Shown here one piece after another: positions 15,611 to 28,203 of a DNA stretch of 64,000 nt; positions within the stretch are counted from its first letter, which is position 1, and each line of letters opens with the position of its first letter. The notes beneath the pieces are model-generated. The model searched no databases. It worked only from the letters and a program-made list of their open reading frames with translations, and had not been told where the DNA came from. This DNA comes from Turbatrix aceti (Eukaryota > Nematoda > Chromadorea > Rhabditida > Panagrolaimidae). A program made the translations under genes and the position numbers. Location: assembly GCA_963969345.1 (NCBI GenBank), contig OZ017767.1, positions 6,104,739 to 6,168,738 of the forward strand. The letters are read 5' to 3'.

Positions 15611-17142
15611 CTACGAACAGTGCGGACCCCCGCAGAAGCGCTTAGAACGATCGACCATGGCATCAATGAGGTTATTGACAAAGTCAAAGCCCGTCTTGAG
15701 CTGACCGGTCGCGGTGCCAGAAGTATCGGCAATGACCTTGCGGCAACCGACGTTGAGGAGAGAATCAATGCCCAGAGACTGTCCGGCAGGCTTGTTGCGG
15801 ATGCACGAGTTGAGCGCGTTGTCGATGGTCGCGGCCCAATCGTTGACCGGCGTGATGAGCTGTCGCTTGATATTGGCGACGCACGAGTCCACCTTCGAGC
15901 CGGATCCAATGGCTGGCGAGCTGCCGCGGTTGGATGAAATGGCAGCGTTGATGGCGTCCGCGATGCCGCTGATGCGGGTCTTCAGGTCCTGGCGGGCCTC
16001 GTTGATGCACTCGCACGTCGCGCCCTTCGTCTGCGTCAGCTTGGCCGAGCAGCCGCCGGTCGCGTGAGCGTCACATTCGGCGATCGCTGAAAAGAAAAAT
16101 TTAGACGTAATTTTTAAAAAAACAACGATTTTTACTTTTTACGCGGCAAAAAATTTTAAATAAATACACTTTTAATTAACGATACAGACAGGCGACTTTT
16201 GATCGATCCCCGACTCAAAATAAAAATAAAAAGTCGATCGGTCCTGATCCCTACTCTCACGGGAATAGCGAATCACGAATCAGGAATCACTTATCACGGA
16301 CTCTTTCACCTTTCCGTCCGTCTCTTCCGCAACGTGCCCTGCGGCGCGGCGGATATTGGAGAGCGCGGATTGGTCATCCACCCATTAACCCACTTTTGCA
16401 GTCCTTAATCATCCATAAAAAAACAACGCACCTTGGCAGTGCTTGGCGAAGAAGCCGGGGAAGGGATTCGCGAGGCACTTTCGCGTCGTGAGTGCGCGCT
16501 TTGGTTTTCGCTCGGCGCAGAAGGAAAGTCGGCTGTTGATGAGGATAAAATCAGAGATCGAGTTGATCCTGAAGCGAAAAGATTGATTACAGTGGTTTTG
16601 GGTCTCAAAAAGGGGAAAAATGTAAAAAAAACAACGTACACCTGTTCCTTAGCGTTGAACGAGCCTTCTTCGAGGTCAGGAATATCCGGAACGCCGGGGA
16701 AATCAGCGATCTTCTTCCGAACGCAGTATTCAGCCTCCTTGGCAATTGAGCGGGAAATCTCGCGACGGATGCACTTTTGGTCCTCTGCAGGGGTGGAGAG
16801 AAGGGCTTTGATGGCAGAAGCGGCAAAGGTCCGGCAGATGGAGCAGTCCCTGAGGGGCCCGTTACGGTCCCAGGCCTTGGACTCGAGATCCGAGATCGCC
16901 AGCACGCAGCGATCCTTCGCGTTGGCCTCCGCGATGGTCGGCGCAAAGCAGGATTCGGCTGCGCGTCGGTTGTCGCCCCTGATTTCGTCCTCCAGCGAGA
17001 CGTAATCGTTGTCGACCGCGGATTTGAGACAGGACAGGTACGATCCAAAGACCTGCTTTGTCTCTGCGCCGGACGCGCAGGATTGCGCGGTCGCACCTGC
17101 GACGAGCAGAGCCAATCCGAGGATCATCGACCTGGGCTCCAT
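15611..17142 (-). CDS. Large secreted cysteine-rich protein, unknown family, 371 aa
   Basis: Exons 17142-16640, 16568-16432 and 16086-15611 splice in phase. The first donor used is GTACGT (leaving GT), because the GTGTAC two bases earlier would cause a stop. The start MEPRSMILGLALLVAGATAQ is a signal peptide; a TTTTTGCAG acceptor lies just upstream, so the in-frame ATG further out is probably not used. The mature protein is helix-rich with evenly spaced cysteines: SCASG, LSCLKS, ESCFAP, DRCVLA, CSICRTF, KCIRRE, EYCVRK, then CDAHATGGC, CECINEAR, DSCVAN, NSCIRNK, VGCRK and FCGGPHC. This looks like repeats of an about 45-residue Cys-helix unit found in nematode-specific secreted proteins. I cannot name the family. 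Extracellular, function unknown. Confidence 0.75.
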
Positions 17143-18256
17143 CACTCCTGGCTTCTTCTGCAAAAATCGATCCATGATGACTCGTTCCGTCGTTTCACAA
17201 ATCTCGAAGACAATCGAAAAAAAAATTTTTTAAAAGTAAAAAATCAATGTTCAGTAAAAAGTTTATTGTACACATTTCTCGGCGGCGATCAGAGCCCTGG
17301 GGACATCAATCAACGGTGGGGCTGACGCTGACGTGCGCAACTGTCCACGCACGGGGACCGGTCGGTGGCTGTGATTGCCCATCTATCTCGGGGGGCCCTA
17401 GAGATCAACCGGTGTCAGTTCAACGGGACTCGATTCGGGACGCGCCCGGATCATGAATCGAATCGAATCACAAAAACGTACAACGCTGCTGGTGGTGGTG
17501 GTGCAGTTCGCCGGCCTGTGACGGGTAAATCGTCTCGTTTCGTCTCTCCTACTGCGCAATCGAATCGGACCTGCTCAGGCAGAGGTGAAGGGAAAAACTT
17601 CACCTCGAATACTGCGCAGGTGAAGTTTTTGACTGTGGATGGATGGATGACCTCTCTTCCATTTTCGAGTCTCATCCGAGCACAGCACAAAAACTTCTCT
17701 GTTGCGCGGAATGGGATCGCGCAGTGTGGCCTGGCCACAGAAGACAGACACCACCGACTACGTCACCTGTACATCACATGAACAACCACCACACACCGAT
17801 ACCCGATCCAATCCTCCTGCAAGAACAACCCAACGAACTCCGGGGAAATATTCATTCAGAGTGATTCAACGGAGATCAAATTGATAAAAAAAAATAACAG
17901 CAGTCTTCTCGAGAGACATGGAACATCCAGGGATCCGTCCTATCCGGAGATAACCTCCTTAAACGTTTCCACCTTCGATTGCGCTGATCGCCGCCGCCCC
18001 TTCTCCGACGACCTCGATTTTTAGCAATTTCAGTTGGTTATCCCGCTAAGTTACACCGATTTATGGTGACGGAACAATCACAGGAGACACGGATAGACAA
18101 CGATAACAAAAAAGCAAGAAAAGAGAAAAAATTAACAATCCATTTGTGTATGCATTGACACCGCATCCTCCTCCGCCTTTTTTTGTTGCCGCAGCCTTTC
18201 CAGGCAACGACTACGAAATTGGCAGAAGCAGTAGCGTCAACTGGCCGAAAGTCTCC
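17143..18256. other. Intergenic region, no gene seen
   Basis: Promoter of the Cys-rich secreted gene and 3' flank of eEF1B-gamma. A hairpin-prone block of repeated AGGTGAAG/CTTCACCT lies at about 17580-17630. No supported coding sequence. Confidence 0.4.
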
Positions 18257-19797
18257 TTATTTGAAGATTTTGCCCTGGTTGAATTTCTTGCCACCGAAGT
18301 CGCCCTCCCACAGCCAGTATTCGTTGACGAGTTTCTTCGTCTCCTCAGAGGCGGGGTCAAGCTTCTTCCAGTCGTAGCTTTCGTAGTCGATCGTCCAGTC
18401 AGGGCAAAGAGGGAAGACGAGTTCCTGTCCACGCCAGACCCAGACGCCAGAGATGGTCGAGTTGTTGTCCGTGCCGAAGAGCAAAACGGAGCCGAAGGCG
18501 TGTTTGCGGAGCTTCTCCAGGCGCGTAAACATGCCTAAAAACCAGTTAAAATTAATCCGGTGTATAATGAATGACTCATGCGGATATCGTGTTTGTTGGT
18601 TGTCGGTTACAATGCACACAAACACATTAAAAGAAAGGGCTAAAATCTTTGGCGAAATTACTCACCAGTAATCAGGTTGCAGGACATGAAACTAAGCGTC
18701 AAATCCTGAGGAAACTTGTATTCGGCGTACCAGATGCTGTAGTTGGCAGGATCAAAGTTTTCCCAGAAGTAGGGGATGGCCTTCGTGGCGGTGTCTTCGT
18801 TGGAGTAGACACGCTTCCAGGGGTCCATGGCGAAGGATCTGAAAATTCGAACTGAATACAAAACACAAACTACAGAGAGAAAACAAGAAAACGTGATCGT
18901 AGTCGTGAATCATCCGATAATCACTCCAAACCACGACAAAATCCAAATAAAAGATCAAACATACATACCCAGCGGGGAGCGCAGCAAGAGGATCGACAAA
19001 CTTGGGCTCAGGGGGAGCTCCGGTGTCGTCGTCTTCGGGTTCCTTCTCCTTCTTTTCCTTCTTGGGCTTCTCAGCGGCGGGCTTTTCGGCCTTGGGGGCA
19101 GCTGGCTTGCTGTCGTGCTTCTTTCCAGCGCCGACCAACTTCTCATGGGTAGCGTTGTCGAACTCAGCAACAGTCGTAGCGAGAGTGACGTCGCCAAGGA
19201 TGCTCTTGACCGGAGCCTGGTGGACGATCGTGTTGAACCAGCGAGTGACGTTGACGTACTGCTCGCGTTCCTTCTGCGTGAGAACGTGCTGGAAAGCCGG
19301 GAGAAGGTCGAGAGCCAGGGAAATATCGGCGTACGAAAGACGATTGTTGACGAGGAAAGTCAGGCTCTTGAGCGACAAATCGAGATTGTGGAGTTCGGCA
19401 AGAAGTTCTTTGCGGGCAGTGGTCAACGTGTGGTTGTCAACCTTGGCCGCAGACACAGATGGAAGGACGTAGGCCAGGACGTCGGGCTGGACGCGTTGCT
19501 GACCGTACGAGACCCATTGGAGGACTTCGGCAGACAGAGTGCCACCGAGCAGGTGGGTTGCAATGGCATCCTCACCGGCAAGATGAACCTTGCCTTCAAC
19601 CAGAGCGGGAAGAACGTGATGGGGAACCGGGCCACCGGGAGCGGTGCCGGTGGTGAGAGCGACCTGCTTGCCGGCGAGGGCAGCAGCAGCGAGAACCTTC
19701 TGCGTGCGGAAGCTTGCGGGATTTCCGTACAACTTCTGAAATTCATAAAACCCATTATAAAATCCTTCAGTAGGATAAAACTCACAGCCTGGGTCAT
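18257..19797 (-). CDS. eef-1G: Translation elongation factor 1B gamma
   Basis: Four exons: a 12-nt first coding exon 19797-19786 (MTQA), then 19735-18969, 18838-18666 and 18534-18257, giving 409 residues. The N-terminal half is a glutathione-S-transferase fold ([13 protein letters not shown] at the start, [15 protein letters not shown] in the C-subdomain). A Lys/Pro/Glu-rich linker (about residues 212-250) follows. The C-terminal EF1G domain has [32 protein letters not shown] and the end motif GKIFK. The protein anchors the nucleotide exchange factor that recharges eEF1A with GTP. Known homologues are 400-440 residues, so it is complete. A CATTACAG acceptor lies just before the start, consistent with a trans-spliced leader. 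It is divergent to the zinc-finger gene. Confidence 0.95.
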
Positions 19798-20248
19798 TTT
19801 GGAAACGTTCAACCAACAATGGATGGGTTACCTGTAATGGAAACGATAAAAACAAGTAAAATTGCGTCATCTCGCAACTGGCCTAAACCCGCGCACAATT
19901 ACACAATCGCCAGAGGCCTCATAAACATATTATAACAAAAAACCGACTGCACACAAAAGTCAACAAATGGCAAAATGAGGATTCGACCAGAGCTTTTACA
20001 AAAAAATGATGACTATGGACAAAAAACTACGCACTTTGACGGAGCCAACTGACTACGAAGAAAAACGTGCAAGTGTTCCCGACACCGTTCGACTCCAGAA
20101 ATCGCTTCGAGACGTCCGCGAGCGCACGTAACACTGTTGCGTGCGTGAATGTTGCTTCGCTTTTGTTGTTTTCGCCTAATACACCGTCTTACGCCGTTAC
20201 CGGCAACGTTTTTAACCGTGATTTGTGGATTCTCGTGCCACGCTGGGC
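19798..20248. promoter_or_regulatory. Divergent promoter region, eef-1G / zinc-finger gene
   Basis: 451 bp between two head-to-head ATGs. No coding seen. Acceptor-like CATTACAG on the minus strand is at about 19835. Shared regulation is inference from geometry. Confidence 0.45.
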
Positions 20249-21295
20249 ATGAGGTCGTCTCGCCGAGGTCAGACCCAGTGGAAATGCCATCACTGTGACA
20301 AGTTTTTGTCGTCAAAACGATCCTATCGTGAACACCTGAATGTTCATGAAAATATCCGTCCTTTCAAATGCGAAGAATGCAATTATGCTTCTGGTAAGGT
20401 GTTTTGTTTTTTTCCCGCTGAAAAATATGATTTGCTTAGCCAGCCAGATGACACTCCGTCGACACCGGCTGAGATCGCACATTTCCCGGGCAAAATGGGG
20501 ATATCCTTGTCCTTACTGCACTGAAATTTATATGGAACCTGCCAGCTACCAGCAGCATGTATCGTAAGCGATTTTGCATGCCCACTTTTTTGCACGTGTT
20601 TTTATATTCCATTTTTAGACATAGACATTTCGGACTCTCCTGCACATTTGGCTGCCCCTATGGCAAGTGTAATTTTCAGTCAAAATCCTCAAAATTTTTT
20701 TGCGATCACATATCAAAACACGTAAACGCATCGACGGAGTGCAGCACAGAAGAAGTCATGGCTTACCCCAACAAATATCTGGTAGACGATGAAATCGGAG
20801 CCGGATGGGGAAAACCGCCTCTCGAAGCCGAGATTAAACGATACGAACTATCCGATCTCAGCTTAACCACGCATCGTAAGTTTTTTCCCCTAAAAAAATC
20901 ATAAAAATGGACCTTGGTGTTCTGTAGGAAACCAACCGTCTCGAAACTCCCTGGGTCGCGGTGTCAAGCGAAAAGCACCCCCGGCCGAAGTCGTCTACGT
21001 CGAAGAATCTCAGGGCGAAGTATTGCTCGAGGATGCCGAAGCCGGAGAAATCCTCATCTACAACGATGACGAGTTGGTCTACGCCTATGAATACGAATCC
21101 CCGCCGGATGCGTACGGTGTCATCGAAGACACGGACAACGATATCGATCACGATCACGATAGTAGCAAGTTGTTGAACGTCAAGTCCGAATTCCCCCCTC
21201 CTCCCGCAGCAGCGTCGATCGTAACTACCGTAACCGAAAACGTAGACACGACCAACAGATTGCCCGACGGCCAGGTAGACATAGACCTTGACTGA
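20249..21295 (+). CDS. C2H2 zinc-finger protein, 297 aa
   Basis: Four exons: 20249-20393, 20440-20563, 20619-20875 and 20928-21295. Three standard fingers follow each other: C13-C16-H29-H33, C41-C44-H57-H62, and C72-C75 with H88/H93. A fourth Cys-rich unit (FGCPYGKC...FFCDHISKH) is divergent. The linker ENIRPFKCEEC is the usual TGEKPF-like spacer. The C-terminal half is acidic (DTDNDIDHDHD) with little structure, which could be an activation or interaction region. Probably a nuclear nucleic-acid-binding protein; the orthologue is not recognised. The introns are tiny (46-55 bp), typical of nematodes. AATAAA at about 21392 gives the 3' end. Confidence 0.85.
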
Positions 21296-23534
21296 GGCGA
21301 TGACTGACGATTCAATTGGCTGCGCCAAATCGTTGTTGCAGAGTATTTTTGTTCGTACATCAACATTTCACGAGGATTTTTTAAAATCTTAATAAAACCC
21401 GACATTTTAAAAAATTGACAGTGAAATAGGATGACCCCAAGAAAGAGAAAAAAAAACAACAGCCGGAGAGAAAATCCAAAGATTGGCACGATTCGGCGAG
21501 TCAAAAGGACAGAACAGCCGAAAGGTGGTCATTTGTTTACGGAAAAGAAGGGGACCTAAGCCCGGGTTAAAACGAACAGACGCCCTTGAAAGCCCATCCC
21601 TCGCGCGCAGAGGCTACTCTCGATCAATACGATTAGCTTACCGATTGTCAACTGACTCACTAAAATCGAATTGAGCATCCGAACTCGTAACAAAAAAAAA
21701 GAAATCAACTCGCGAACTTCGTTGCCCAAAAAAAACCATAGTTTTTTTATACGACGACGACTTTTTTATACTCTTGACGCGAAAAAAAGTTGAAAGTATT
21801 CAATTTTTGCGCACGCACGCTGTTTCTCTTTTTTTTTGCTTCACCCGGAGTTGTTTAGCCGCCGGCTAAATGGATAATGTTTTTGTTTATTGCGCTGTCC
21901 TGTTCTCCTGTCCAGGCAGATAGCAACTCCCGTTCGGGACTATAAAGGAAGCAGCTGCATATGAGTATGCGGTGGTTTATATCCGGCGAACGGAGGAGCT
22001 GCTGCTGTTCCGTGTCTGCTGGTGCTTCACAAACTCACCTCGCGTCAGCCTCGGCGGCAGGAGTTTGTCGTTTGCTTGGCTCGTCAGACTTTCTCTTTCT
22101 CTCGAGAGCCAACTGTGACGGCCTATGCCTTTCCTCTGCCTTTTGTTATCCCACTAGCTGGTGGTGGTGGCTCTATTTAGCGATATTGTCTCGATAATTT
22201 GAGTGTTGCGTTGCGTTTATTTTTTTATTCTTGTGGCCTTAGGACCTCTCTGCGAAATCGTCGCTGTTGTTGGTTGTACAATTTTTGTTCGAAACTGCGT
22301 AGACGCAGGCTTAGACCGTCAACCGGGAGTAAGTAGTTGACTGGATGGAAAAAAAAAGTAACAAGGCTGCGCTATACGGCCGGGGAGTTGGTTTTTTGAG
22401 TTGTCGTCCAACCGCGACATGCGCCTTCACCTTTTTTTGCAACTCACGCGCCGATGCGCCATTGTATGAGCGAAATCCGTCTAAATCCGTGTTTCTGGTT
22501 TTTTTCTGGGGTTACGATTAACAATTTCCTAAAAATCGTCTTTTAGGTCAATTTTGACGTTTAAAAAGCTCCAAAGCAGCATAACACACCTACAAAGGCT
22601 AATAGAATTTTTGATTGCGTGCGTGTGTCACGGAAAGTCTCAAAACTGTGCCAGATTTGACATTTCCCGTAGAATTTGTGTTTTTTGTTGCTTTTTGAGC
22701 GGTCAATTTTTTTGTATTTGATTTTGAGTTTTATCGTCTTGAAAAATTTTTTATTTGCCTGATGCATTATTTTTGGTTCAGTACTGATTTTTTGAGGGTT
22801 TTAATGAAAAAAACAGGCCATGAAAAATCACAAAAAGTCGTCTGAAACTTTCATCGCGCAAAAATGACCAATTTCTGACGCAACCCGAAGAATGAAATAA
22901 ATTTCTAGAACGTCCCCGGTGCCCAATCATTGATCACAGCCTGGTCGTAAGTTCATGAATAATTTTTCATTGCAATTGGGTGTTTTGTTTGAAGCGTGTA
23001 CAGATTGGAGATTATTATCAATGCAGCGCGTCTCGAACCGCCTCGAATTGTATTTTATTTTTTTCTTCTGTAAAGAAAACATTTATTTATTTTTTACAGT
23101 GGTTTTCAACCGAATCGAATAAAGTGAGTAATGACTCTCATTTTGTCTAAAATTCCCCGTGATTTACCCCCGGTTTACCTGACCTTTTACCTGCACGCGT
23201 GTTTTTACGCGGAAAAAAAGATGCACGCTAGTTTTAAATTTTCAGTAGCAACCCCAGTATTGCTGATTTTCTTACCGCGCGGAGCTGGCTTCTTTTTATG
23301 GCTGGTGTTTGGTTTGTGTAACTGACTTTTGATAAACCTTTGCATTTATTTTCCTTGTCACCGATATCGTTCACTTTCACGTTTATTTTTGCGTGTTATC
23401 GATCGTTTTCCCGGCCTTGAGCGCGACACTTTTTTTTTCTATTCTTTTTTTTTCAGGCTGGCGGTTGCGGCACAGCGAGGAGCATCGTCGACGTCCGCTG
23501 GTCGCTGCATACAGCTAATTAACTTGACGACGAC
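21296..23534. other. Upstream region of the LKB1-like gene
   Basis: No supported coding. A 3' UTR of the zinc-finger gene (AATAAA at about 21392) is followed by T-rich sequence. A TTTTTTTTCAG acceptor-like site ends near 23456, so a 5' UTR exon from there to the ATG at 23535 is likely. ORFs in it have no recognisable content. Confidence 0.45.
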
Positions 23535-26500
23535 ATGTCCCATCGCAGCGGCGTCCCTGCGGCCTCTCCACCCTTCTCTCCTGGCCAGGAATCCGTGTTA
23601 ACGGTCGACGAGTCGGTGAGTGTTGAATTTGCTTTTCTTTTGTGCTCCTTTCCTCTTCCCAGGCAGGTGTGCCTCTGATCCAGGGGGATGGGCGGGGAGG
23701 AGAAATGAGAACGCTCTACAAAAAAATTTTATGGATTCTGGCGGTTTTAAACGTTCAGTGCGATTCATTTTATTTTATTTTATTGCCAGTGCCAATTTTC
23801 CGACGACGTTAAAATTATACATACACGTCTGGATTTTTCTGGGCTTCAAAAAAATCTTCAATTCCCAGAAAAATCCGGTGATGTCGTCGCGAACTTTATT
23901 TTATTTTTATTTTCTGCGGTAAAACAAATCATTAGGAATTCCTTTCTTATTTATCGCTGGACGAAAGAGTTCTCGATAAATGATTGCGGGCTAGCGATAA
24001 TCCCATTAAGTGGGGTGTGGTGATGATCGACGGGGTCTGGTCTGTCCTCCGACAGCCTTGACGATAGACGATGGACGATATATGTACGTGGCCGTCACCG
24101 AGGCGTCGTAGTCGTCGTCGTTGTCGTCCATCGTCTCAGGGCTGCAATTGCCTCGTTATCGAATATTCCCATCTTGCGTGATGATGGCCGCTTGACTGAC
24201 CATGACCTCCCTTGCCCCCCCCCCCTCCCGCCCCATTGATTGCGGTCGGAGAGAGTGGCATGTATTGCCATCCCCGAGGCCTTGGGGGATGTGACAGGCT
24301 TAAATCTCACGCTCTCCTGCTTTTTTTAGACGCATCAAAACGACATTGCTCTCGCCAATGCACTCTCCAACGATCTCCAGATTTTTCAAATCGTCGATGA
24401 GGACGTGAGTTTTTCTTTTTTCTTGGGGGTTGATAAAATCATATTTTTTGTTTGAAGATCGCGGAGGGCTGGAACACGAAGCCGCCCAAAATCATTGGCA
24501 ATTACATCTTTGGACGCGAGCTGGGCAGCGGGTCGTACAGCAAAGTCAAGGAAGTCTTTCACCGCGACAAGGGCATCAAACGGGCCATCAAGATCATCAA
24601 GGTGCGTTTTTTGATCACTTTGACAATGAATTTTGCCAAAAAAGTTGATTTTACTATGAAAAAAGTTTTTACCGTAAAATTCACTTATCTGTGGCATTTA
24701 ATATCAGAGTTCTTTTTTTTTGTCGGAAACTGCTTTTTTGCCATTTTTGTCGCTTTTTGAAACGTTATAGCAAAAAAAAACTCGACATTTCTAAAGTCAG
24801 GATAAATATTGATGGACGCGATTTTTGATGGAGAATCGAAAAAAAAATTGAAAAAAAAGTTGCTTCTTTAAAAAATGCCGAAAATTGAGTTTAAAAAATA
24901 GTCTCATTTTTGAAGGTGGCAAATATTCTTTTTTGTTCGGATTTTCTATAAAAAATACACTGGCTTTCGAAATACCGTTTTTTAGCTACAAACGTACCAA
25001 AAATTGTCAAAAATGGCAAAAAAAACACGATTTTAGGCCAGTAAATACCTTTCAAAATGCTTATGAAAACATTTTTTTGAAAAATGGTGTTTAGGACAAG
25101 AAAATCAGCAAGATCCCCCAGGGCATCGGAAACATCGAACGCGAGTTCTCGATCCTCTCCAAGCTGAACCACGCGAATGTTATCCGTCTCGTCGAGGCGT
25201 TTCGAGTGGATTCCCGGTGCAAAACGTACATGGTCTTTGAATACTGCGTGGCGACGATACAGATGCTCCTGGACAACGCTGTCTTCCACCGAATGATCGA
25301 GTACCAAGCGCAGTTCTACTTCCGGCAGATGGTCGCTGGCCTCAGCTACCTCCATCGGATAGGCGTCATCCACAAGGACATCAAGCCTGACAACCTCCTC
25401 GTCACCGAAGACAACGTACTCAAAATAGCCGATTTTGGGGTCGCAGAACAACTCGCGAACCCCGATGACGATTCCATCACCGTTTCTATGGGCACTCCGG
25501 CGCTCCAGGCACCGGAAGTCGTCGACGGTGAAGCAAAATCCTTCCACGGCAAATGCGCGGATATTTGGTCGGCGGGAGTCACGCTTTACAGAGTCGTCAT
25601 CGGGAGGTACCCCTTCGACGGGGCTGTGCTCATGAAGCTGTTTGACAACATTATGTCCTCTCCGGTGGCTTTTCCGGATGAGTTACCGCTGTCGAATTCT
25701 TTTGTCGAGCTGATCAAGGGCATGCTCCACAAATCACCCCTCCAGCGATGGACTACGGATAAAATCGAGTCCTGTGAGTGGATGAGTTTGGCACATCCGT
25801 TGGTGAGTTTTTTCGTTTGCAAAAAAAATTCTTTTGGGGTTCGTTCGTGAACAGATTTTTCTAAAATTTATTTGTTCGCGAAAAATATAAAACTAACAAA
25901 ATTTAAAGTAAATTTTGGGTAACGATGTCAAAATTGATGGTATTTGACAAAAAAATGGCAAATAACATTCAGCAAATTTTAACAGGAAAAAATGTAAAAG
26001 GACAACGAAAAACCGTAAACTCCGATTTTTCGTGTTTTGTTTACATTTTTGACCTTGTTTTTCACGTTTTTTTTCGATTTTTTGGGTAAAATTTTTAAAA
26101 TTGTTTTTGTGCGTTCGCGAACAAAAAAACGACTTTGTCGAATAATTTTTGTAATTTTTCAGTCGGACAGCGAAATCGTGCCACTGCCAAAATCGGACAA
26201 CACGTACTTCAAAGACCTGATTGCGGAGATCAACGAAGCCCCCGACGAGGTGCAAATTGAGACGGCGTGCGTGCCCTTCGAAGGGCGCTATCCGGTGAGC
26301 GTTGCTTCACGCGGTCTACTCACGCCCCTAACTGGCAATATACCAGGCAGAGACGTCGCCCTGAGCGACCCAGACCTAGGTCCCCTTGATGGAGCCTACG
26401 ACGATCATCCGCTCATCGGAAGCGGCGGCGGAGACCCGAGGAGCCGATCCCCCGACGCGCAGCCGAGACTCGACAGCAGGGTAACCCGAAAAAAGAAACC

Positions 26501-26552
26501 CAACGTCTTTCTTCAGTGCTTCAGGCTCACCGATCACGGAGCGTCCGATTAA
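23535..26552 (+). CDS. par-4: LKB1/STK11-type serine/threonine kinase
   Basis: Five exons: 23535-23615, 24330-24404, 24458-24601, 25095-25802 and 26163-26552, all phase 0, giving 465 residues. The kinase domain covers about residues 68-340: glycine loop GRELGSGSYSKV, catalytic Lys97 in AIK, HKDIKPDN at 193-200, DFG at 213-215 and QAPE in the activation segment. HKD in place of HRD and VAEQL after DFG are typical of LKB1, the master kinase that activates AMPK-related kinases with STRAD and MO25; in worms PAR-4 acts in embryo polarity and energy control. The C-terminal tail (337-465) is short compared with the about 617-residue C. elegans form and has no clear CAAX box; it ends after a basic KKKPNVFLQCF. 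The intron 25803-26162 carries a dispersed repeat. Confidence 0.88.
24215..24234 (-). repeat. Poly-C tract (11 C) in a par-4 intron
   Basis: Eleven Cs followed by TCCCGCCCC; G-quadruplex capable on the minus strand. It lies in the first intron of the LKB1-like gene. Confidence 0.6.
25845..26125. repeat. Dispersed GTTCGCGAAC-palindrome repeat inside par-4 intron
   Basis: Bounded by TTCGTTCGTGAAC and GTTCGCGAAC. The segment ATGTCAAAATTGATGGTATT followed by TGACAAAAAAATGGC is the reverse complement of the core at about 1810-1858, so this copy is inverted relative to that one. Confidence 0.6.
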
Positions 26553-27233
26553 CTTTTTTCTAACTTCACTAGTAGGCTTTTTTGGTGGTTTGGGGGAATT
26601 AAAAAAATTTATTTAGGGTGTTTTTCAGTTTTTATGTATTTACGGGTCATCATGCACCGGCAAGGAGGTCTACGGGGCTGACTCACCACCGTGAATGCCC
26701 CTTGGCTGTCCTGTCGTCGTCGCAGACCCGGGCCAAGGCCTATCCCACCCCGTTGGCGCTGGCGGCCCTCTCTGTCATCGTGTCAGAAGCCTCGACACAC
26801 TTGCTATCATCATTCATGCAACAACGTACACACTTGTTCTTCTCTTCTCTTTTTCCCCGACTATATCTGTAACGTTCGTCGACGGGTAGCTTGCAATGCA
26901 GAAAAAAAAGAATATTTGATCAAACCCGTGGAATTCGGTGATTCATGATTGAAGGCGTACCTGTCGCCTGGATTCATACCTTTTTGGGACTTTTTTGGGT
27001 AATGGGAGGGGTTTTGGTGCTATTTTACGTGTCCACGCTGTTTTTGACAGCATCGAACGGTGTTCGACTGAATTCATCGTGTCGTGGAATTTGCGTGTTC
27101 TATTTTGACGCGTTGTTGACTGAAGCATTTTTGGGTGATTGCAGGTGCATGAATAACACTCCCGTATAACGGGCAGGTGCGCAGGTAGCCATTCTTTCAT
27201 CATAATTCAAATAATTTCCGTCCTAAAACAAGC
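26553..27233. other. Intergenic region between par-4 and EB1 genes
   Basis: 681 bp. The open frame at 26945-27169 looks hydrophobic but has no start context or family resemblance. Probably par-4 3' UTR and EB1 promoter. Confidence 0.4.
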
Positions 27234-28203
27234 ATGGCTGTGAACGTCTTTTCAACGTCGTCTACGACGGAGAATCTCTCTCGACACGAAATGCTCATGT
27301 GGGTTAACGATACCCTTCAGTCTCAATTCAGTAAAGTCGAAGAACTCCACACAGGTGCTGGCTATTGTCTGGTAAGTCGTTTTACGGGTCTTACGTGGGG
27401 TTTGGTGGCTGAACACTGTTTTCTTTCAGTTTATGGAAATCCTCTTCCCCGGCGTGGTGCCACTGAAGCGGGTCAAGTGGAACTCCAAAAACGAACTTGA
27501 CTGGCTGTCGAATTGGAAAATTGTGCTCAATGCCTTTCATGACGTACAGGTCGACAAGCAGATTCAAGTCGAGAGACTTATCAAGGGAAAATTTCAGGTT
27601 GGTGTTTTTTAAAACGGAAAAAAAACATGAAACAAAAAATGTAAAAAATTTTCGTTGCAGGACAACTTTGAATTTCTGCAATGGTTCAAAAAATTCTTCG
27701 ACGCGAACTACGATGGACACGAATATTCGCCGACTGAGTACCGCGGAGGCGAGCCGTTGCCTACCGATGCCAAAACTCCCTCTGCGGCTATGAAGAGAGC
27801 CTCGAACACGTCACTAAACCGATCTGCGCCCACGGCTGCGAGGACGCTGCCCACCAGGAAGCCCCTGGCTCCCTCAACGACGACCTACACCCCTTCCAGA
27901 CCGGTTGGCAAGTCCGCCCCTGCCACCCGACCGCCGCCAGCCAGCCTGAACAACAACGGCACGCACGTGACGAAGCTGGAGAAGGAACTCGAAGAGGCGA
28001 GGCTCCAGATGGCGGACATGGACGAGGCCATCGTGGCTCTCGAAAAGGAACGCGACTTCTATTTCAGCAAATTGCGCACAATCGAAGTCATGTGCCAGGA
28101 CGCGGAAGGCGAGGGCCTGATGGACGTCCAGAAACTGCTCAACGTGCTCTACGAAACCGAGGAAGGCTTCGCAGTGCCCGCCGAAGACGAAGTAGCTCAG
28201 TGA
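27234..28203 (+). CDS. ebp-2: Microtubule plus-end-binding protein EB1
   Basis: Three exons: 27234-27371, 27430-27597 and 27661-28203, phase 0 throughout, 282 residues. The N-terminal calponin-homology domain (about 15-120) has [39 protein letters not shown]-type [40 protein letters not shown] Ser/Thr/Pro/Lys-rich linker (residues about 140-215) follows. The C-terminal coiled coil and EB-homology motif ([20 protein letters not shown]) end before an acidic tail. The last residues are EVAQ, not EEY/EEF, so the CAP-Gly-binding end is absent. EB1 tracks growing microtubule tips and recruits partners. Which nematode paralogue (ebp-1, -2 or -3) is unclear. Confidence 0.92.

Noticed and set aside
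18827..19837. 336-residue open frame on the plus strand
   Set aside because: It is the complement of the eEF1B-gamma exons; the minus frame has strong family identity and correct splice phases, the plus frame has none.
19798..19870. In-frame extension upstream of eEF1B-gamma (VTHPLLVERFQ...)
   Set aside because: It contains an acceptor-like CATTACAG and reads through the small intron; the family start MTxxKLYGNP is recovered only by splicing.
26945..27169. Hydrophobic 74-residue frame between par-4 and EB1
   Set aside because: No family resemblance, no exon partners, T-rich composition explains the hydrophobicity.
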